A stretch of DNA of 64,000 bases from Strongylocentrotus purpuratus (GCF_000002235.5 NW_022145609.1:22866408-22930407); one strand, 5' to 3'. Positions 33,734 to 44,540 are shown, counted from the first letter of the stretch. Program-made: numbers and translations. The notes: a model not told the origin generated them from the sequence alone.

Positions 33734-34775
33734 AGTCTCCAACCACAGCCAGGCAGAAATGGAAAGGGGGGAGGGGGGGGGGGGGTAACATTCATGCACA
33801 ATACAACTCCTCAAAAGTTGTAATAATCTACATTTATGTCATTACCATTTCTTAATCTAACATTATAATCTTATCATGCAATAATATAAGTAGCATAATC
33901 CAATTATTATCTAGTGTAGATGTAGGCCTACACTTAAAAACTTATTGTACAGTGTACTTTACTCATGTTCAGTGTACTTCATATATAACTTGTAAGTACA
34001 ACATTCTACTAGTTACTGTCCAACTCATACAGTACAATTCTTCAAGTACAATGCTAATATCTACAAGCTACAATTCCACATTCTACTGTCTTTAAGGTCT
34101 ACTTATTATCTAATATAGTACAAGTACAGTTCTACGAGTACAACTCAAGTCTTCAAAGCTTATTGTCTAATATCTACAAGTACAGACTACATTATTTATG
34201 AGGCACCCTTAAGTGACTACGTCACTCCTATTTCTTTCACTCTCTCCGGATGTTTCATTTTGTGTTCTTTTTTTGTTAAACTTCGTAATGAATAAAAGGG
34301 AATAGAAATAAACAAAACTCTGCTTTAGTTCCTTTTTTTTTTTGTACCGCATACATTTTAAAATCAGCCAGCGAATAATAACATTCGATAATAATTCCCA
34401 CTCCATGAAGCAATTGATCAAACAATCAAATACAAAGTCGGGCTTAACCCCAAATAGTTTAGATTCATCATTAATATTCTTTGTGGACAAATTCTCTAAA
34501 TTTCCCTTTATATAAAATAGGAATAGATATGCAATAATATAACAAGAGATGAATATTAGAAATATTTCATAACTCACTCTTTTTTCTGTCTGGAACGAGA
34601 TGGAAAACGAGATGGAACTTGAAATTGAACTTGAAATTGAACTTGACTAGGGATCGTCTTACAATGTTGAATTTGAGATGCAGTATAATATTTGTTACAT
34701 TTTTCATCCCCTTTTGTACTGGGACCCCGGGCCGTAAATCGGCTGAGAAAAATACTGCAGCCTCCCGCAATTTTA

Positions 34776-34953
34776 ATTGGTCAAAAGTTGGTGACGTCAC
34801 TACGCGCGAAGTCTAAAATACCGGCTAATCCATTTTCAATAGGTGGAATTCACTTTTAGTGAACTAAATTACATTATTTAAGAAGTAGTCTTATCAGAAA
34901 AAGGGAAAATATGACACCAAGCAACTATTTAAGGAAACATTGACAAGGTAAGT
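34776..34953 (+). promoter_or_regulatory. candidate promoter and 5' exon upstream of FEM1-like copy A
   Basis: An inverted CCAAT box (ATTGG, 34776-34780) and a palindromic CRE (TGACGTCA, 34792-34799) precede CG-containing sequence. About 150 bp later comes a consensus donor, CAAG followed by GTAAGT (34948-34953). The next plausible + acceptor in line with a gene is TCTCTAG at 37505, just upstream of the FEM1-like start codon. This would make a 5' UTR exon; it is inference only. Confidence 0.25.
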
Positions 34954-35325
34954 GATTACATAAAAGAATTATTCACCTTAGTTCAACATCGCACACGATG
35001 TTTCAGATACCCGGTCCCACATAGCAAATCTGTGTATTTGAATGAATCTAAAAATAGCACTAATCGGCTGCCGTTACTACGCTCATTGATCGCTGTAGTA
35101 AACAATCATTTACGCCTATTTCATAAAAGACAAGTTTTTCTTTACAATTCTTTGAAGATAAAATCAGGCTAGTCCTGGTATTGTTAAATGACAAATATAA
35201 AACGAAAATTAAGGGAAAAACAGGGGGGGGGGTATTTCTTCACAATATGTATAGCTCCCAAATGCTCCTGATGATAATGTACTGACATGCGATGTTGATC
35301 CTGTTTTGCTGGTATATATCACAAT

Positions 35326-35452
35326 CAGGCGCGTAGGCCTACGCAGGATTTTTTTGAAGGGGGGTGGGGGGGGGGTTCGCAACGAATCAGCCAGCTGCTG
35401 ACGTTCAACCTCCAACCCCCCCCCCCCCCCCCCCCCACTGCTTACGCACCTG
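35326..35452. mobile_element. short hAT-like MITE
   Basis: Ends CAGGCGCGTAGGCC and GCTTACGCACCTG, flanked by ATCACAAT (35318-35325) and ATCAAAAT (35453-35460), an 8-bp target duplication with one mismatch. The interior is G-run then C-run. A related fragment in the opposite orientation is at about 60845-60915 (GGCTGGCTGAGTCGTTGCG ... TGCTTACGCGCCTG). Confidence 0.75.
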
Positions 35453-35936
35453 ATCAAAATATAGTTTACAGTGTAACAAAAAGGCTGTGCCCCCACTTTT
35501 TCAGGTACCCCTCAAAAGCCCATTTTGGCATAGGACAAGTGCATGCCCTTATTCTTTTCTAATGGACCTAAATATCCTTTTCCTCTGTTTTCATCTCTGG
35601 TGAGTTCGTCTCTTCACGTCCTCTTCTATGGAAGGAACTGTGCTGCCAAGAAAGACCAATTTATCCACTTTCTCAATGTTGGTGTTGTTAAGTGAAATAT
35701 CTTGTTGATCCTCTGTCATGACTTTGCATTTTGTGGCATTGATTTTCATTCCCCATCTCCTACATGCCTTCTCCAGTTCATTTGTTGAGATTTGGAGGTT
35801 TTCAAATACGAGTTCCATGAGGGTAGTGTCATTTGCATATCTGATGTTGTTAATACGCATTTTACCCTTCTGTATACCACTATCTAGTTGGATGTCCTTC
35901 ATCACATATTCCAGGAATAGGTTAAAGAGACTTGGA

Positions 35937-36398
35937 CCCCTTTCTCACTCACTTTGAAAGTGGTCTTAGACTGCTCCAGAGGAACGGGTCTTGAGGAACG
36001 GTTTGCGAGCGTACACACTCCGAGCAGTTTTTAATGGCTCAAACCGCTCCACGAGTCAAAGTGGTCTTGTTGCTATGGCAGCTCAGGTCAGCAGATCAAT
36101 TTTTTCGCCCGCAGAATACAAACCGTATGTACCGTACTACATGTTTCGCACCGAAGGTCACTAGCTCACTTCCGTTCAAAGTACGCTTTCCGTTCACATT
36201 GCACGTTAGAGCGCTCTGGAGCGCTCTTAATAAGACCCGCTCCTCAAGACCACCTCGGAAGGTGGACTTCTGGAGCGGTCCAGAAGTCCGCTTCCTGGAC
36301 CACTTTGATCGTTCTCACTCACGTAAGAACCGCTCCTGAGGAGCGGGTCTTAGTTAGAGCCCTCCAGAGCGCTCCAACAAAGTGAGTGAGAACGGGGT
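35937..36398. mobile_element. inverted-repeat element nested in the LINE
   Basis: Begins CCCCTTTCTCACTCACTTTG and ends CAAAGTGAGTGAGAACGGGG plus T. CTTGGA is duplicated at 35931-35936 and 36399-36404. Subterminal GAGCGGGTCTT and CCAGAGCGCTCC motifs are repeated on both arms. No coding frame. Superfamily unclear. Confidence 0.8.
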
Positions 36399-36790
36399 CT
36401 TGGAGAGAGGAGGCAGCCTTGTCTTACCCCAGTTATGACATCAAACCATTCAGTTATCTTTCCATTCACCATAACAGAGGTCAACTAAGGACTTGTCCAC
36501 TCCAATGGAACGCAAACATTTCCAGAGAGCATCTCGCCATATGGTATCAAATGCTACTTTAAAGTCAACAAAGTGGTATCCTTCTTTCTCTGGCCTTTCC
36601 AATGATCTGTCTAGCCACAAACACAGTATCTTGTTGTGCCCCTACAACTTCTGAATCCACATCGTTCCTCGGCCAGATGATTCTCAATGGTTCCCTGTAT
36701 TCTCATGAGGACCATTCTAAAGAAAACTTTCCTGTTTATGGAGAGTAGCGTTATAGCCCTGTAGTTGGATGGATCCAGCTTGTCTCCTTC

Positions 36791-37191
36791 TTAAAGATAA
36801 AGACCAGTTATGGTCATGCAATTGCATTGTGAAAGAAACATTGTGAAATCGATCAGAAAAGGTTGATCATCTAGCATATAAGTATTGGTGTGTACTGCAA
36901 GGTTCTGGAATCATCAAAATGATAAGAAATTTGACCAAGTCTTCGTCAAGTTACAAGCACTGTACACAGAAAGATGTATATGGGACTACGCACACGTGCG
37001 CAACACGTGCGTTTATCTCTCACATACCAATAGATAAACTAATTTACCAAATATACCAATTAGTAGGCAGTTTCTCGACAAAATTGTTATCATGTATTAG
37101 TAAAAACATATTCTTTCACATGATTGGTAATAAGAGCTTCCATTTCATTTTTTGAAATTAGGGCGTTTCCAATTGTGGTCTTTGCCTTTAA
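36791..37191 (-). mobile_element. TTAA-flanked MITE, family 1 copy b, nested in the LINE
   Basis: Same termini as 4240-4608 (one end mutated to AAGATAAAGACCAGT), reverse orientation. Excising it with one TTAA restores continuous LINE coding similarity, which confirms the TTAA target duplication. Confidence 0.9.
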
Positions 37192-37554
37192 ACACTAATG
37201 TGATAAGACCCTTGCTCCAGTCTTCCAGGTTTCGTCCATTAGAAATTTGTGTTTAGGTGAATGCTAAAATATACTTTCCAGCATTTCAACACATCTGCGG
37301 GAGCAGTTTTTAAGATGCCATCCTTGTTCTTTATGGCAGGTTGCATTTCGTCTCTTTCACCAGATACTTTTTTTTTTTGCGTGAGCTAATTCTATTTTTT
37401 CCACCTCTTTGCTGAAACATAGACTTTTTATCAACATTCATGGCTTCATTTCCATGCACTATTATTATTAGGTGTAGGCTACTCTCGTTTATATTTTATC
37501 TCTAGCAGGAATCAAGTAGCTGACAGCCCTTGGAGGTGCAGGGATATCAGGACC

Positions 37555-39474
37555 ATGGCATCTGGATGTAGCAGCGGGGAAACCTTATCAGAACCAGAAC
37601 CAGCAGCAGGTGACTTAGCCAATGCGATTTCTCAGGGTATAGTGACTGAACAGATGCTAGAGCGATGTGCTCAAGAGAGTCGTATTGATATTCGGAACAA
37701 GGAAGGACAAACACCATTGATGCTCGCATGTTTGAAAGGTCTGGAGGATGTCGTCAAGTTTCTATTAGCAAATGGTGCCAACCCCAATTCCAAGAGCTTA
37801 AAGGATGGTAACACTCCTTTGCATTATGCATGCATGTTGGAAGACACACTAGGCAATGCATCCTTTCTAGAAAGACCCAGTGGACACCAGCTTGAACCAA
37901 CAAAATGGAGAACCCCCGAGATTTCTATTGTTAAGCTTCTTCTGAATTATGGAGCATCTGTTCAGAACAACATAGATGGATGGAGTCCAGTATGTGTAGC
38001 TGCATATTACTTGCTGAATGACTTTGTTGACTTCTTCTTGTCGATGGGTGATGATGATATTCCTGTGGAGGACAAGATCAAAGCGTCTGAATTACTTGGA
38101 GTGTTACAAGCTACTCTGGGTCAACGTCCCATCGAAGATGCTTTTCACTCTTTCTGCAGAGCCATAAACTTAAAAGAAGGTGCAGGAGTTAATGAAGGGA
38201 AAGTTCAAACCTCAGAACTTGCTGCTTGCTTCTCAAAACTCTCTCTAAAAGAATTCCACAAGCTGGAGGAAATCAAGTCAGTTGAATCATCTGAAAGTGC
38301 TTTGAAGGCCCATGCAATTTTGGTTGGTGAGAAACTGTTTCCTCCAAGTCTCAAGCAGAGTTATTTCTTCCCATCTCTTGCATACTTTGCATCGCGTTTC
38401 GTGTTCCATCAGGAAAAGGTAGAAAGTGGCTTTCAAATATTCTCTCATGTCCTTGATTCTGAAGGATGTGGAGAAGCTCTGCCAGGAACAGTACTAAAGC
38501 AGTTATCATATGCGTATCATTTCCACCAAGTATCTTACGACATGAATGAAGAACCAGAACCTCTAGTTCGTCAACTTACTAGGGATATGTTGTCTGCATA
38601 TGTTACGGTATTTAAGAATGTACACATTGATAGTCTGCTGAATGTGTGTCATTCCCTTATGCAGAGGTTTAGTGTCATACTTTTTTCAGAAGCCATGGAC
38701 TGGTCATCTCGTAACATTTTGAAATCCACCTTGCAAGACATAGAGAACTTACTGAGTGTCATTCGAAGTAGAATCCTGAGGGAAAGGCCTGACGAGTATA
38801 ACAAGATGCCTTCCCTAACATTTGAAATCATGACGCTTGTGCGGAAGGATGAGGGTGTACTCTTCAACTGCATATATTTTTTAAGGGAATGGTTCCTTGT
38901 GAAAATAAGGTATATGTTGCTCAGGGTTCTGCCATCTGACAATGCTTCTTACCAGGATAGGTCCAGTGGCAACACCATACTGCACATGTTGGCATACTCT
39001 ACATTTCCAGCAACTTCGTTTGGATGTTTAAAAAAAGTCATGAAATGTATCCATGATCTTGCTCGGGCCTTTATACGTCATGGATGTTCTCTAGAAGCAG
39101 TGAATCATGAAGGTCAAACTGCCAGAGACATTTTGGATGAGTTTGACTTGAAGAAGAAGAAGCCAAATTTTAAGCTGATTGAGTCATTGTTGAGTCCACC
39201 AACCACAGTTCTACAACTGCAGGAAACAGCTGTCAGAGTAGTCCTCCGACACAAGATCAACTACCAAGACATCCTTCCTCTGAGGCTGCATGAGATGATG
39301 GAAAGAGTTACAGATTCGGACTTTAAGTCAAAGGTATTAAGAAAATTTGACAATGGCAAAAGTGAAGAAAATAGTGACAGCAACGATAGTAGTGACAGTA
39401 GTGAAGAAAATAGCGACAGTGATGACAGTAGTGACAGTGAAAACAGTAGTGAGAGTTCTGAAGACAGTGAGTGA
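37555..39474 (+). CDS. FEM1-like ankyrin-repeat protein, copy A
   Basis: Intronless, 639 aa. FEM1 proteins are substrate receptors of CUL2-elongin B/C ubiquitin ligases that read C-terminal degrons; I assign this as a divergent member. Ankyrin repeats occupy about residues 51-80 (GQTPLMLACLKG), 85-138 (NTPLHYAC, with an insertion) and 141-165. SELLGVL near 178 starts the helical middle region in the place of the FEM1 ALELLGA motif. A TPR-like section lies at about 250-330 (KLFPPSLKQSYFF). The C-terminal ankyrin part starts GNTILHMLA (472). Residues 551-585 (AVRVVLRHKINYQDILP) correspond to the VHL-box end of FEM1, but the usual BC-box cysteine is not evident. A Ser/Asp/Glu tail of about 36 residues (604-639) is foreign to FEM1. 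The ATG has a good context (GGACCATGG) shared by all copies. A TCTCTAG acceptor-like site sits 50 bp upstream. Ligase activity is inferred, not shown. Confidence 0.85.
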   Translation: MASGCSSGETLSEPEPAAGDLANAISQGIVTEQMLERCAQESRIDIRNKEGQTPLMLACLKGLEDVVKFLLANGANPNSKSLKDGNTPLHYACMLEDTLGNASFLERPSGHQLEPTKWRTPEISIVKLLLNYGASVQNNIDGWSPVCVAAYYLLNDFVDFFLSMGDDDIPVEDKIKASELLGVLQATLGQRPIEDAFHSFCRAINLKEGAGVNEGKVQTSELAACFSKLSLKEFHKLEEIKSVESSESALKAHAILVGEKLFPPSLKQSYFFPSLAYFASRFVFHQEKVESGFQIFSHVLDSEGCGEALPGTVLKQLSYAYHFHQVSYDMNEEPEPLVRQLTRDMLSAYVTVFKNVHIDSLLNVCHSLMQRFSVILFSEAMDWSSRNILKSTLQDIENLLSVIRSRILRERPDEYNKMPSLTFEIMTLVRKDEGVLFNCIYFLREWFLVKIRYMLLRVLPSDNASYQDRSSGNTILHMLAYSTFPATSFGCLKKVMKCIHDLARAFIRHGCSLEAVNHEGQTARDILDEFDLKKKKPNFKLIESLLSPPTTVLQLQETAVRVVLRHKINYQDILPLRLHEMMERVTDSDFKSKVLRKFDNGKSEENSDSNDSSDSSEENSDSDDSSDSENSSESSEDSE

Positions 39475-40368
39475 CAGTACCACGAGAAGGTTGAGTTGTG
39501 ATAAAAGCAAAAATGATTTGTCAGATTGCTACATGTAAGTATGTGTGCAGAAAAAAAAATGGTTTTCAGATGCCCCGATGTTCGAATTATGACTAGAAAT
39601 AGCTTAAAAGTTTATTGCTAAATGTGAGTAGTTCTATATACACATAACCGGGGGAGGGGGGGGGGGGGCTGTCGATCTAGTGAATTACCCCTCAAAGTAT
39701 TTGTCACATTGTACGTGAGACTGACCTTGTTGGTCTTGTGGGCTGTAGCAATTATGTACTACACATGCATAAACAACCTGTTTTCAATTGTTTCTTTAAC
39801 ATTACATTTACATGACCAGAACTGAAATTTATCTTGCAAAATGACTCATCTGACCAGGGTGAAGGACTACTGAGCAGTGTGTTTTGGTGCATCCTCACAA
39901 ACCAATTCTTTATTCCTTATCACTGCTTCTTTTTTGGTCTAAAGTACAGTTAGCTACAAGTTCAAATCGTGTTATTCAATTCTCACTGCATAAATGTTAC
40001 AGTAATATTTTGATTTTGATTTCTGTAAGTAATCATCAACATCTGATCTCATTTTCTCTTGGCTATTTGAAGTAGAAGAGAGATCAAATATGAAATGTGA
40101 AAATAACAGTGTTTGTACATTGTAGTAGCCAGAGTTTATTTGATATAATTACCTTAATTTCCTGTCTGTATATTATATTGAAAATAATTGTGACCAAAAG
40201 CAAAGTTAATGTATAAGCCTATTTTGTGTCTGCTTGATATAATATATGTTGCCATCATCGCCATGTACTAAAAGATTTCACTGAGTAACGAAATATTTTT
40301 TGTTTATAATTTGCCTGGATGGTTTTGTTATATAAGTATTCTTTTATCTCCCTATATGTTTCAGGCCC

Positions 40369-40374
40369 AATAAA
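40369..40374 (+). terminator. polyadenylation signal, FEM1-like copy A
   Basis: AATAAA in TTTCAGGCCCAATAAAAGATG. It is conserved at the same distance downstream of copy C (50819-50824) and in the inverted flank D (62469-62474), implying a ~900-bp 3' UTR. Confidence 0.6.
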
Positions 40375-40929
40375 AGATGTGATGTTTCAGAGTTAAAAGA
40401 AGAAAAAAAAGGATACTTTTATATTTCAGATTATATACCTCACTTAAGAAATCCAGCCATCTGATTGGTCGAATTGCATTCATAAACTTCAACTGTTCCT
40501 GTAAAATTCTCGGTAACCATGCATAAAACATTTCAATATTTTTAATAACCATGGTTATTAAAAAAAGTTGGTCAGCCTCCATGGTTACCCCATAGGTTTA
40601 CATGTTAAAAAATGGTTTGAGCGATGGAGGATGCCGTATGTGTGCGAAGGATTGGTCGGTAATTTCAATACAATTGAATCTCGATCGATCTTACCCCCGG
40701 ATCTTACCGACAATTTTATCTTGCATTGTTGACATGAAGACGAAAATAAACTTCCAAAAACAAAAAAAACAACATCTGCCGATAGATCTTGATCTAAGTT
40801 CGTGCCAATATGCATTGCAAAAGTAAAAGAAGAGTCCGTATATGGAGCTTTTGCGAAGCATTCATCACACGCGAAGCCGGTTTCAATCCATTTTAATGTA
40901 TATATTGGAGAAAACTGCCTAGTATGTTA

Positions 40930-41015
40930 ACGGCTGGCCATAGCCGAGTGGTCTAAGCGTTGGTTTTCGGTACACCTCTTGTTGTACGCAAGGGTTCGAA
41001 TCCCGTCTTCGACAA
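40930..41015 (+). repeat. tRNA-derived segment (SINE-like)
   Basis: Has an A-box TAGCCGAGTGG (40941-40951) and a B-box GGTTCGAATCC (40993-41003) at type-II tRNA (Ser/Leu) spacing. The 5' acceptor sequence GGCTGGC does not pair with the 3' TCTTCGAC, and the anticodon stem is poor. This is a tRNA-derived relic with an intact-looking RNA polymerase III promoter, not a functional tRNA. Confidence 0.65.
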
Positions 41016-41071
41016 AATTGATAAATATTTTTCATTTTTCATTTTTTAGTCTATTTTTTTTCGGCATATAA

Positions 41072-41237
41072 AAGTATTAATGACTGCTTTAATATTCGAG
41101 AAATAGTTGTTTTCCTACGCTCTCGGGAAGGTTACAATTGGGCTATTCCCCTCGGCAAGCCTCGGGGAATAGCACAATTCTAACCTTCCCTTGAGCGTAA
41201 TAAAACAACTATTTCTCTCAAAGCAGTCATTAATACT
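41072..41237. repeat. 166-bp palindrome, ~80-bp arms
   Basis: AGTATTAATGACTGCTTT at the left is mirrored at the right end. The arms include AGAAATAGTTGTTTT, GGGAAGGTTA and GCTATTCCCC and meet at CTCGGCAAGCCTCGG. A few mismatches. Confidence 0.9.
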
Positions 41238-41469
41238 ATACTATCTAATGTATGATTTTACAGGTCTGGACATCTCATAGCTCCCTTAATTGAATTCAAA
41301 AGAACCACTTTGTATTTAAATGAAGGCTCATTCAGATATGTCACGTCAAAACCCTGTTTTTTGTTATGGTAACGTAAAGTGTTATATGCTACACATTCAA
41401 GTGTATCTTGATTTGATTTGATTTGATTTATTTATTTCTGTTTTATTTTGTTTTTCTTTTACATTTTTG

Positions 41470-42180
41470 TCTCGCCTGCGTAGCAAAAAGCGAGACATAG
41501 GCGCCGCTTTTCCGGTGACGGCGACGGCGGCGGCGTCAACATCAAAAACTTAACCTAAGGTTAAGTTTTTGAATTTTTGATGTAACTTTATAGTCAATGA
41601 AACTTTGACTATAGGGTAATCAAGTATACCCATTTATGTGAGTAGAATTTCAGATCACAAAGTCAAGGTCAAAGGTCATTTCAGGTCAACAGACTTGGAC
41701 TATGTTGTAGCATCATCATCGAAAACTTAACCTAAGGTTAAGTTTTTGAATTTTTGATATCATTTTGAAAGTATAAGTTCTTAGTCAATGAAACTTAGAC
41801 TATATAGGGTTATCAAGTCTTCCCAATCATGTGAGTAGAATTTCAGGTCAGTAAGTTAAGGTCACAGGACATTTAAGGTCAACAAACTTAGACTTTGTTG
41901 TGGCATTAACATCAAGATTTTCAAAATGCTTCTTCTTCGTTATTTTTCAACCGATTTTGATTCTGATTGTTTCATATGATAGGGCTAGGAGGGGGTTTTG
42001 AAACTTCTACACAGAATCGTGAAATTCATTATCTACGCTAATTTATGCAAATTTATTCGAAATCACAAAAAATGCTTCTTCTCCTTCATTTCTCTATCGA
42101 TTTTGATTTGGTTTGCTTTATCTGGTATAGCTAACTTTGGTACACTAATCTTCTACACAGAATTTTGAGATTTTGCTCCA
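41470..42180. repeat. dispersed repeat with GCGAGACATAGG head and AGGTCA motifs
   Basis: Starts with GTCTCGCCTGCGTAGC / GCGAGACATAGGCGCC, a small hairpin, then a GGCGACGGCGGCGG tract. Two ~180-bp units follow with AAAACTTAACCTAAGGTTAAG palindromes and blocks such as AGGTCAAAGGTCA (41666-41678). The type is familiar from marine invertebrates. Flank C lacks it, so it lies within DNA gained by (or lost around) copy A at about 41412-42658. Confidence 0.75.
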
Positions 42181-42658
42181 TTGATTATTTATGGTACTTT
42201 ATGCAAATGAAATGAAATTATGTCCCTTCCAGGGCATCAAATTTTTATTTTTTGACCAGTTCAAAAGTGTACTACATAAAATTTACGATATTTGTTGTTA
42301 CAAGATGCGGATGAGCGCTACGTCATTGACGTGCTGGTTTATCGTATTGAATTGCGTAATGCAGGCGAGACCGCCGAGAGCGTTTCCCTTGTTAAAAATA
42401 TATAACAAACAAAACATTGCAAATTTTACACATTTCAAAAGAATATAATGTCGAATAAAGTAACTAATTGAAAACATCAAACAGGAGGGTTGACAAAGTA
42501 AGCAAAGCTTGATAGCATGCCTACCCTCAATGGATACATAATAATACGAATATGGTGGAACAAATATTAGTAAAAGGGGAAAGAGAGAGAGAGAGAAAGA
42601 GAAGAAAGAAAGAGGGGGTGTACATCAAGATTCACAGATGTATGTGGTACAATGTAGT

Positions 42659-43700
42659 TAGATCTCGGTGAATGTACCATTGTTTTACACGTTACATCCG
42701 CAGGGGCTCTTTTGTGGCCGTTTATCACTTCATAGCTGAACAAGCCTCTCTGGAATTGAATGTTGACAACTCAATAATGTATACACATGTATCACATTTC
42801 ATGGGATACATATTCATTGACAGTCCGTGTGTGCAGTCAATATTTTGAATAAATTATTTTGAAGTTCCTATATAATAATCAATATTACATTCGACATAAA
42901 CAAATTGTGACCTATAGGCATTATTAATTAGCCTATAATTAGTTCTTGATATTTTACTATGTAGAAGTGAATTATGTACATCAATTACAGTGCAGTAATT
43001 AAGTGTTGATTGTGGCCCAATTAAGCCTAGATATGAGTTATGGCAAATGCAATGCATGCATCTGTGCAATATCAAATTGGGCATGTATCTACTTGTTTGT
43101 GTATTTGTAATGATTAGGTAAATGATATTTTATTAAACAGATTATAGTAAGAAATGAAATGAAAAAATGATGGATGTATTTGTAACAAAAGTTTTTGAGA
43201 GAGAAATAGAGAGAGAGAGAGAGAGGTTTGTGGGCGGGATCGAGAGGAGATGTATTTGTAATGTAAATTAAATATAGGAACGAAATCCAGATAAGAATTA
43301 TTATTTCCCAATTGCCAGTTTTTCAGCCTTGCAGTCGTGCATAGAGGAAATTAGAGATGAAGAGAGAGAGAGAAAGGAGAAAAAGAAGATGTAGAAAGAG
43401 TGATGCGATCGGAGGATAATGATAACATCTCATAAAAGTTACCAGCGAGACAATTACTCCTACCCCCCCCCCCCCCCAAGGACAATTACCTTCTGGAAAA
43501 TTACCAATAGGACAGTTACTCTATGGACAAATACCCCTTAAGGACAATTTCCCTCTTTTGACATTATTGCATGACGGATATTCATCAATCTGGCGGATAT
43601 CTATTCAAATTTATTAGAATATGGTCCGAGTGTCGGAGAGCAACAAAGCTACTGGGTGGTAATTATCCTTGGTGTGTAATTCTCCTGGGAGAGGGGGTGG
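42659..43700 (+). repeat. duplicated 3' flank of FEM1-like copy A (no gene)
   Basis: Collinear with 51045-51338 plus 53704-54540 downstream of copy C, and with 61800-62430 inverted. Contains GA microsatellites (about 42583-42613, 43198-43222, 43365-43385) and G/C runs. No coding frame. Confidence 0.8.
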
Positions 43701-43850
43701 AGGTGTCCTAGGGGGTAATTTTTCGCTGGTAATTGCCCTCGGGGTGGTTGTCCTTGGGAGTAGTTGTCCTATTTGTAATTTTCCGGGGGTATAATTGTCC
43801 TTGGGGGTAATTGCCCGGCGGTGATTAATTGTGTAGACTCCAGGAGATTA
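43440..43850. repeat. quasi-palindromic GGACAATTACC region
   Basis: The left part has repeated GGACAATTACC-type words (43457-43560); the right part has GGTAATTGTCC-type words (43675-43825). It resembles an inverted-repeat element built of short degenerate units. The left side is shared with copy C at 54345-54460. Confidence 0.6.
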
Positions 43851-44540
43851 TCATTGTCCTAGAACCATCATGCATAATCATCATCATGATTATTGAAAAT
43901 GGCAAGATATTTCAAAAGTTATTTGTAATTCTACGTGAGATCGAGATGGGCTAATGCAATGACCTGTGGTTTAATTTTCAGGTTTCAAAGAAAGTAGATC
44001 CACTGTAAATTTATCTTACATGGGTGACAGAAATGAGGATCATTTCGTGCAAAAACATCTATATAGTTTAATTGAATCTGATCATTTTTTTTAGTACTCA
44101 AATTCAGTTTACTGTTCAAGCTAAATTACTTGTGTTCGAATTTTCTGGAAAAATATTAGACAAAGATCAAATATGTGTGTTGGGGTTTGTATATTTGCAC
44201 GTCACACATAATTATGATCCGATGATCAAATACAAATTACACATTTATATATCATCAAGCGCAGGCTCGGTACTCTTGAAACTCATCAGCCCGCTAGTTG
44301 TTTGCTTCTAAAGTTAAGGTTAGGTAGGAATTTGATTTATTTAAACTTCCTTGACAATGTCTGAGAAAGTAGAAATATTGTGACAGATTTCTATTTCACA
44401 TCCATTTAGACTCTTTTTAGGCGATGTTCTTGGGTTCCCAATGAGTCGTTGAGTATTCGGTTTTTAAATATCAAGTTCATTATTTGACTACTGACTTACC
44501 AGGCCGGTATACTATTAAACGTTTACTCGAAACGGGCCTA
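43851..44540. other. intergenic, nothing recognised
   Basis: AT-rich interval between the copy A block and copy B. No gene, RNA gene or clear repeat seen. Confidence 0.5.

Larger units (their letters stand above)
28421..34770. other. gene-free, repeat-bearing intergenic region
   Basis: No host gene recognised. It contains an alternating CG tract (28799-28811), inverted repeats at 29088-29148, 30401-30465 and 33693-33733, homopolymer G/A/T runs near 30163-30182 and 30289-30392, and a two-copy duplication at 31617-31770. A 32400-34200 tract is enriched in CAGTGAAC, AGTGTACA and AGTACAA words. ATG followed closely by GTAAG donors (ATGACTG at 32315, CATG at 32677) could mark short 5' exons but has no further support. 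Confidence 0.5.
35540..37430 (-). mobile_element. LINE reverse-transcriptase remnant with two nested insertions
   Basis: Minus-strand translation gives non-LTR reverse transcriptase motifs in order: GLITLVFKK, DPSNYRAITLLS, EERCGFRS, FVDFK-AFDT, VRQGC-LLSP, FNLFLEYVM, NNIRYANDTTLM (catalytic YADD decayed to YAND), GMKINATKCKVM and VFLGS. Frames are broken by stops and shifts, so it is dead. A TTAA MITE (36791-37191) interrupts it between LVFKK and DKLDPSN. A second element (35937-36398) interrupts it between LSP and SLFNL. The remnant ends just where FEM1-like copy A homology begins. Confidence 0.88.
40434..41243. mobile_element. composite non-autonomous element inserted in the copy A 3' flank
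   Basis: Absent from the equivalent position of flanks C and D. Its left part (TATACCTCACTTAAG, ATCCAGCCATCTGATTGG) and right end (CTCAAAGCAGTCATTAATAC) match the element at 25523-26195. It contains a tRNA-like segment (40930-41015) and a long palindrome (41072-41237). Confidence 0.75.

Noticed and set aside
34209..34577. Minus-strand 122-codon frame rich in Phe, Ile and Lys
   Set aside because: AT-rich composition explains it; no domain, neighbour or splice support.
38649..38942. Minus-strand open frame antisense to the FEM1-like genes, repeated at 45778 and 49163
   Set aside because: Its presence in all copies follows from the sense-strand similarity; a shadow frame.
40930..41015. Functional tRNA-Ser/Leu gene
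   Set aside because: A- and B-boxes are good, but the acceptor stem does not pair and the anticodon arm is poor; called a tRNA-derived repeat.
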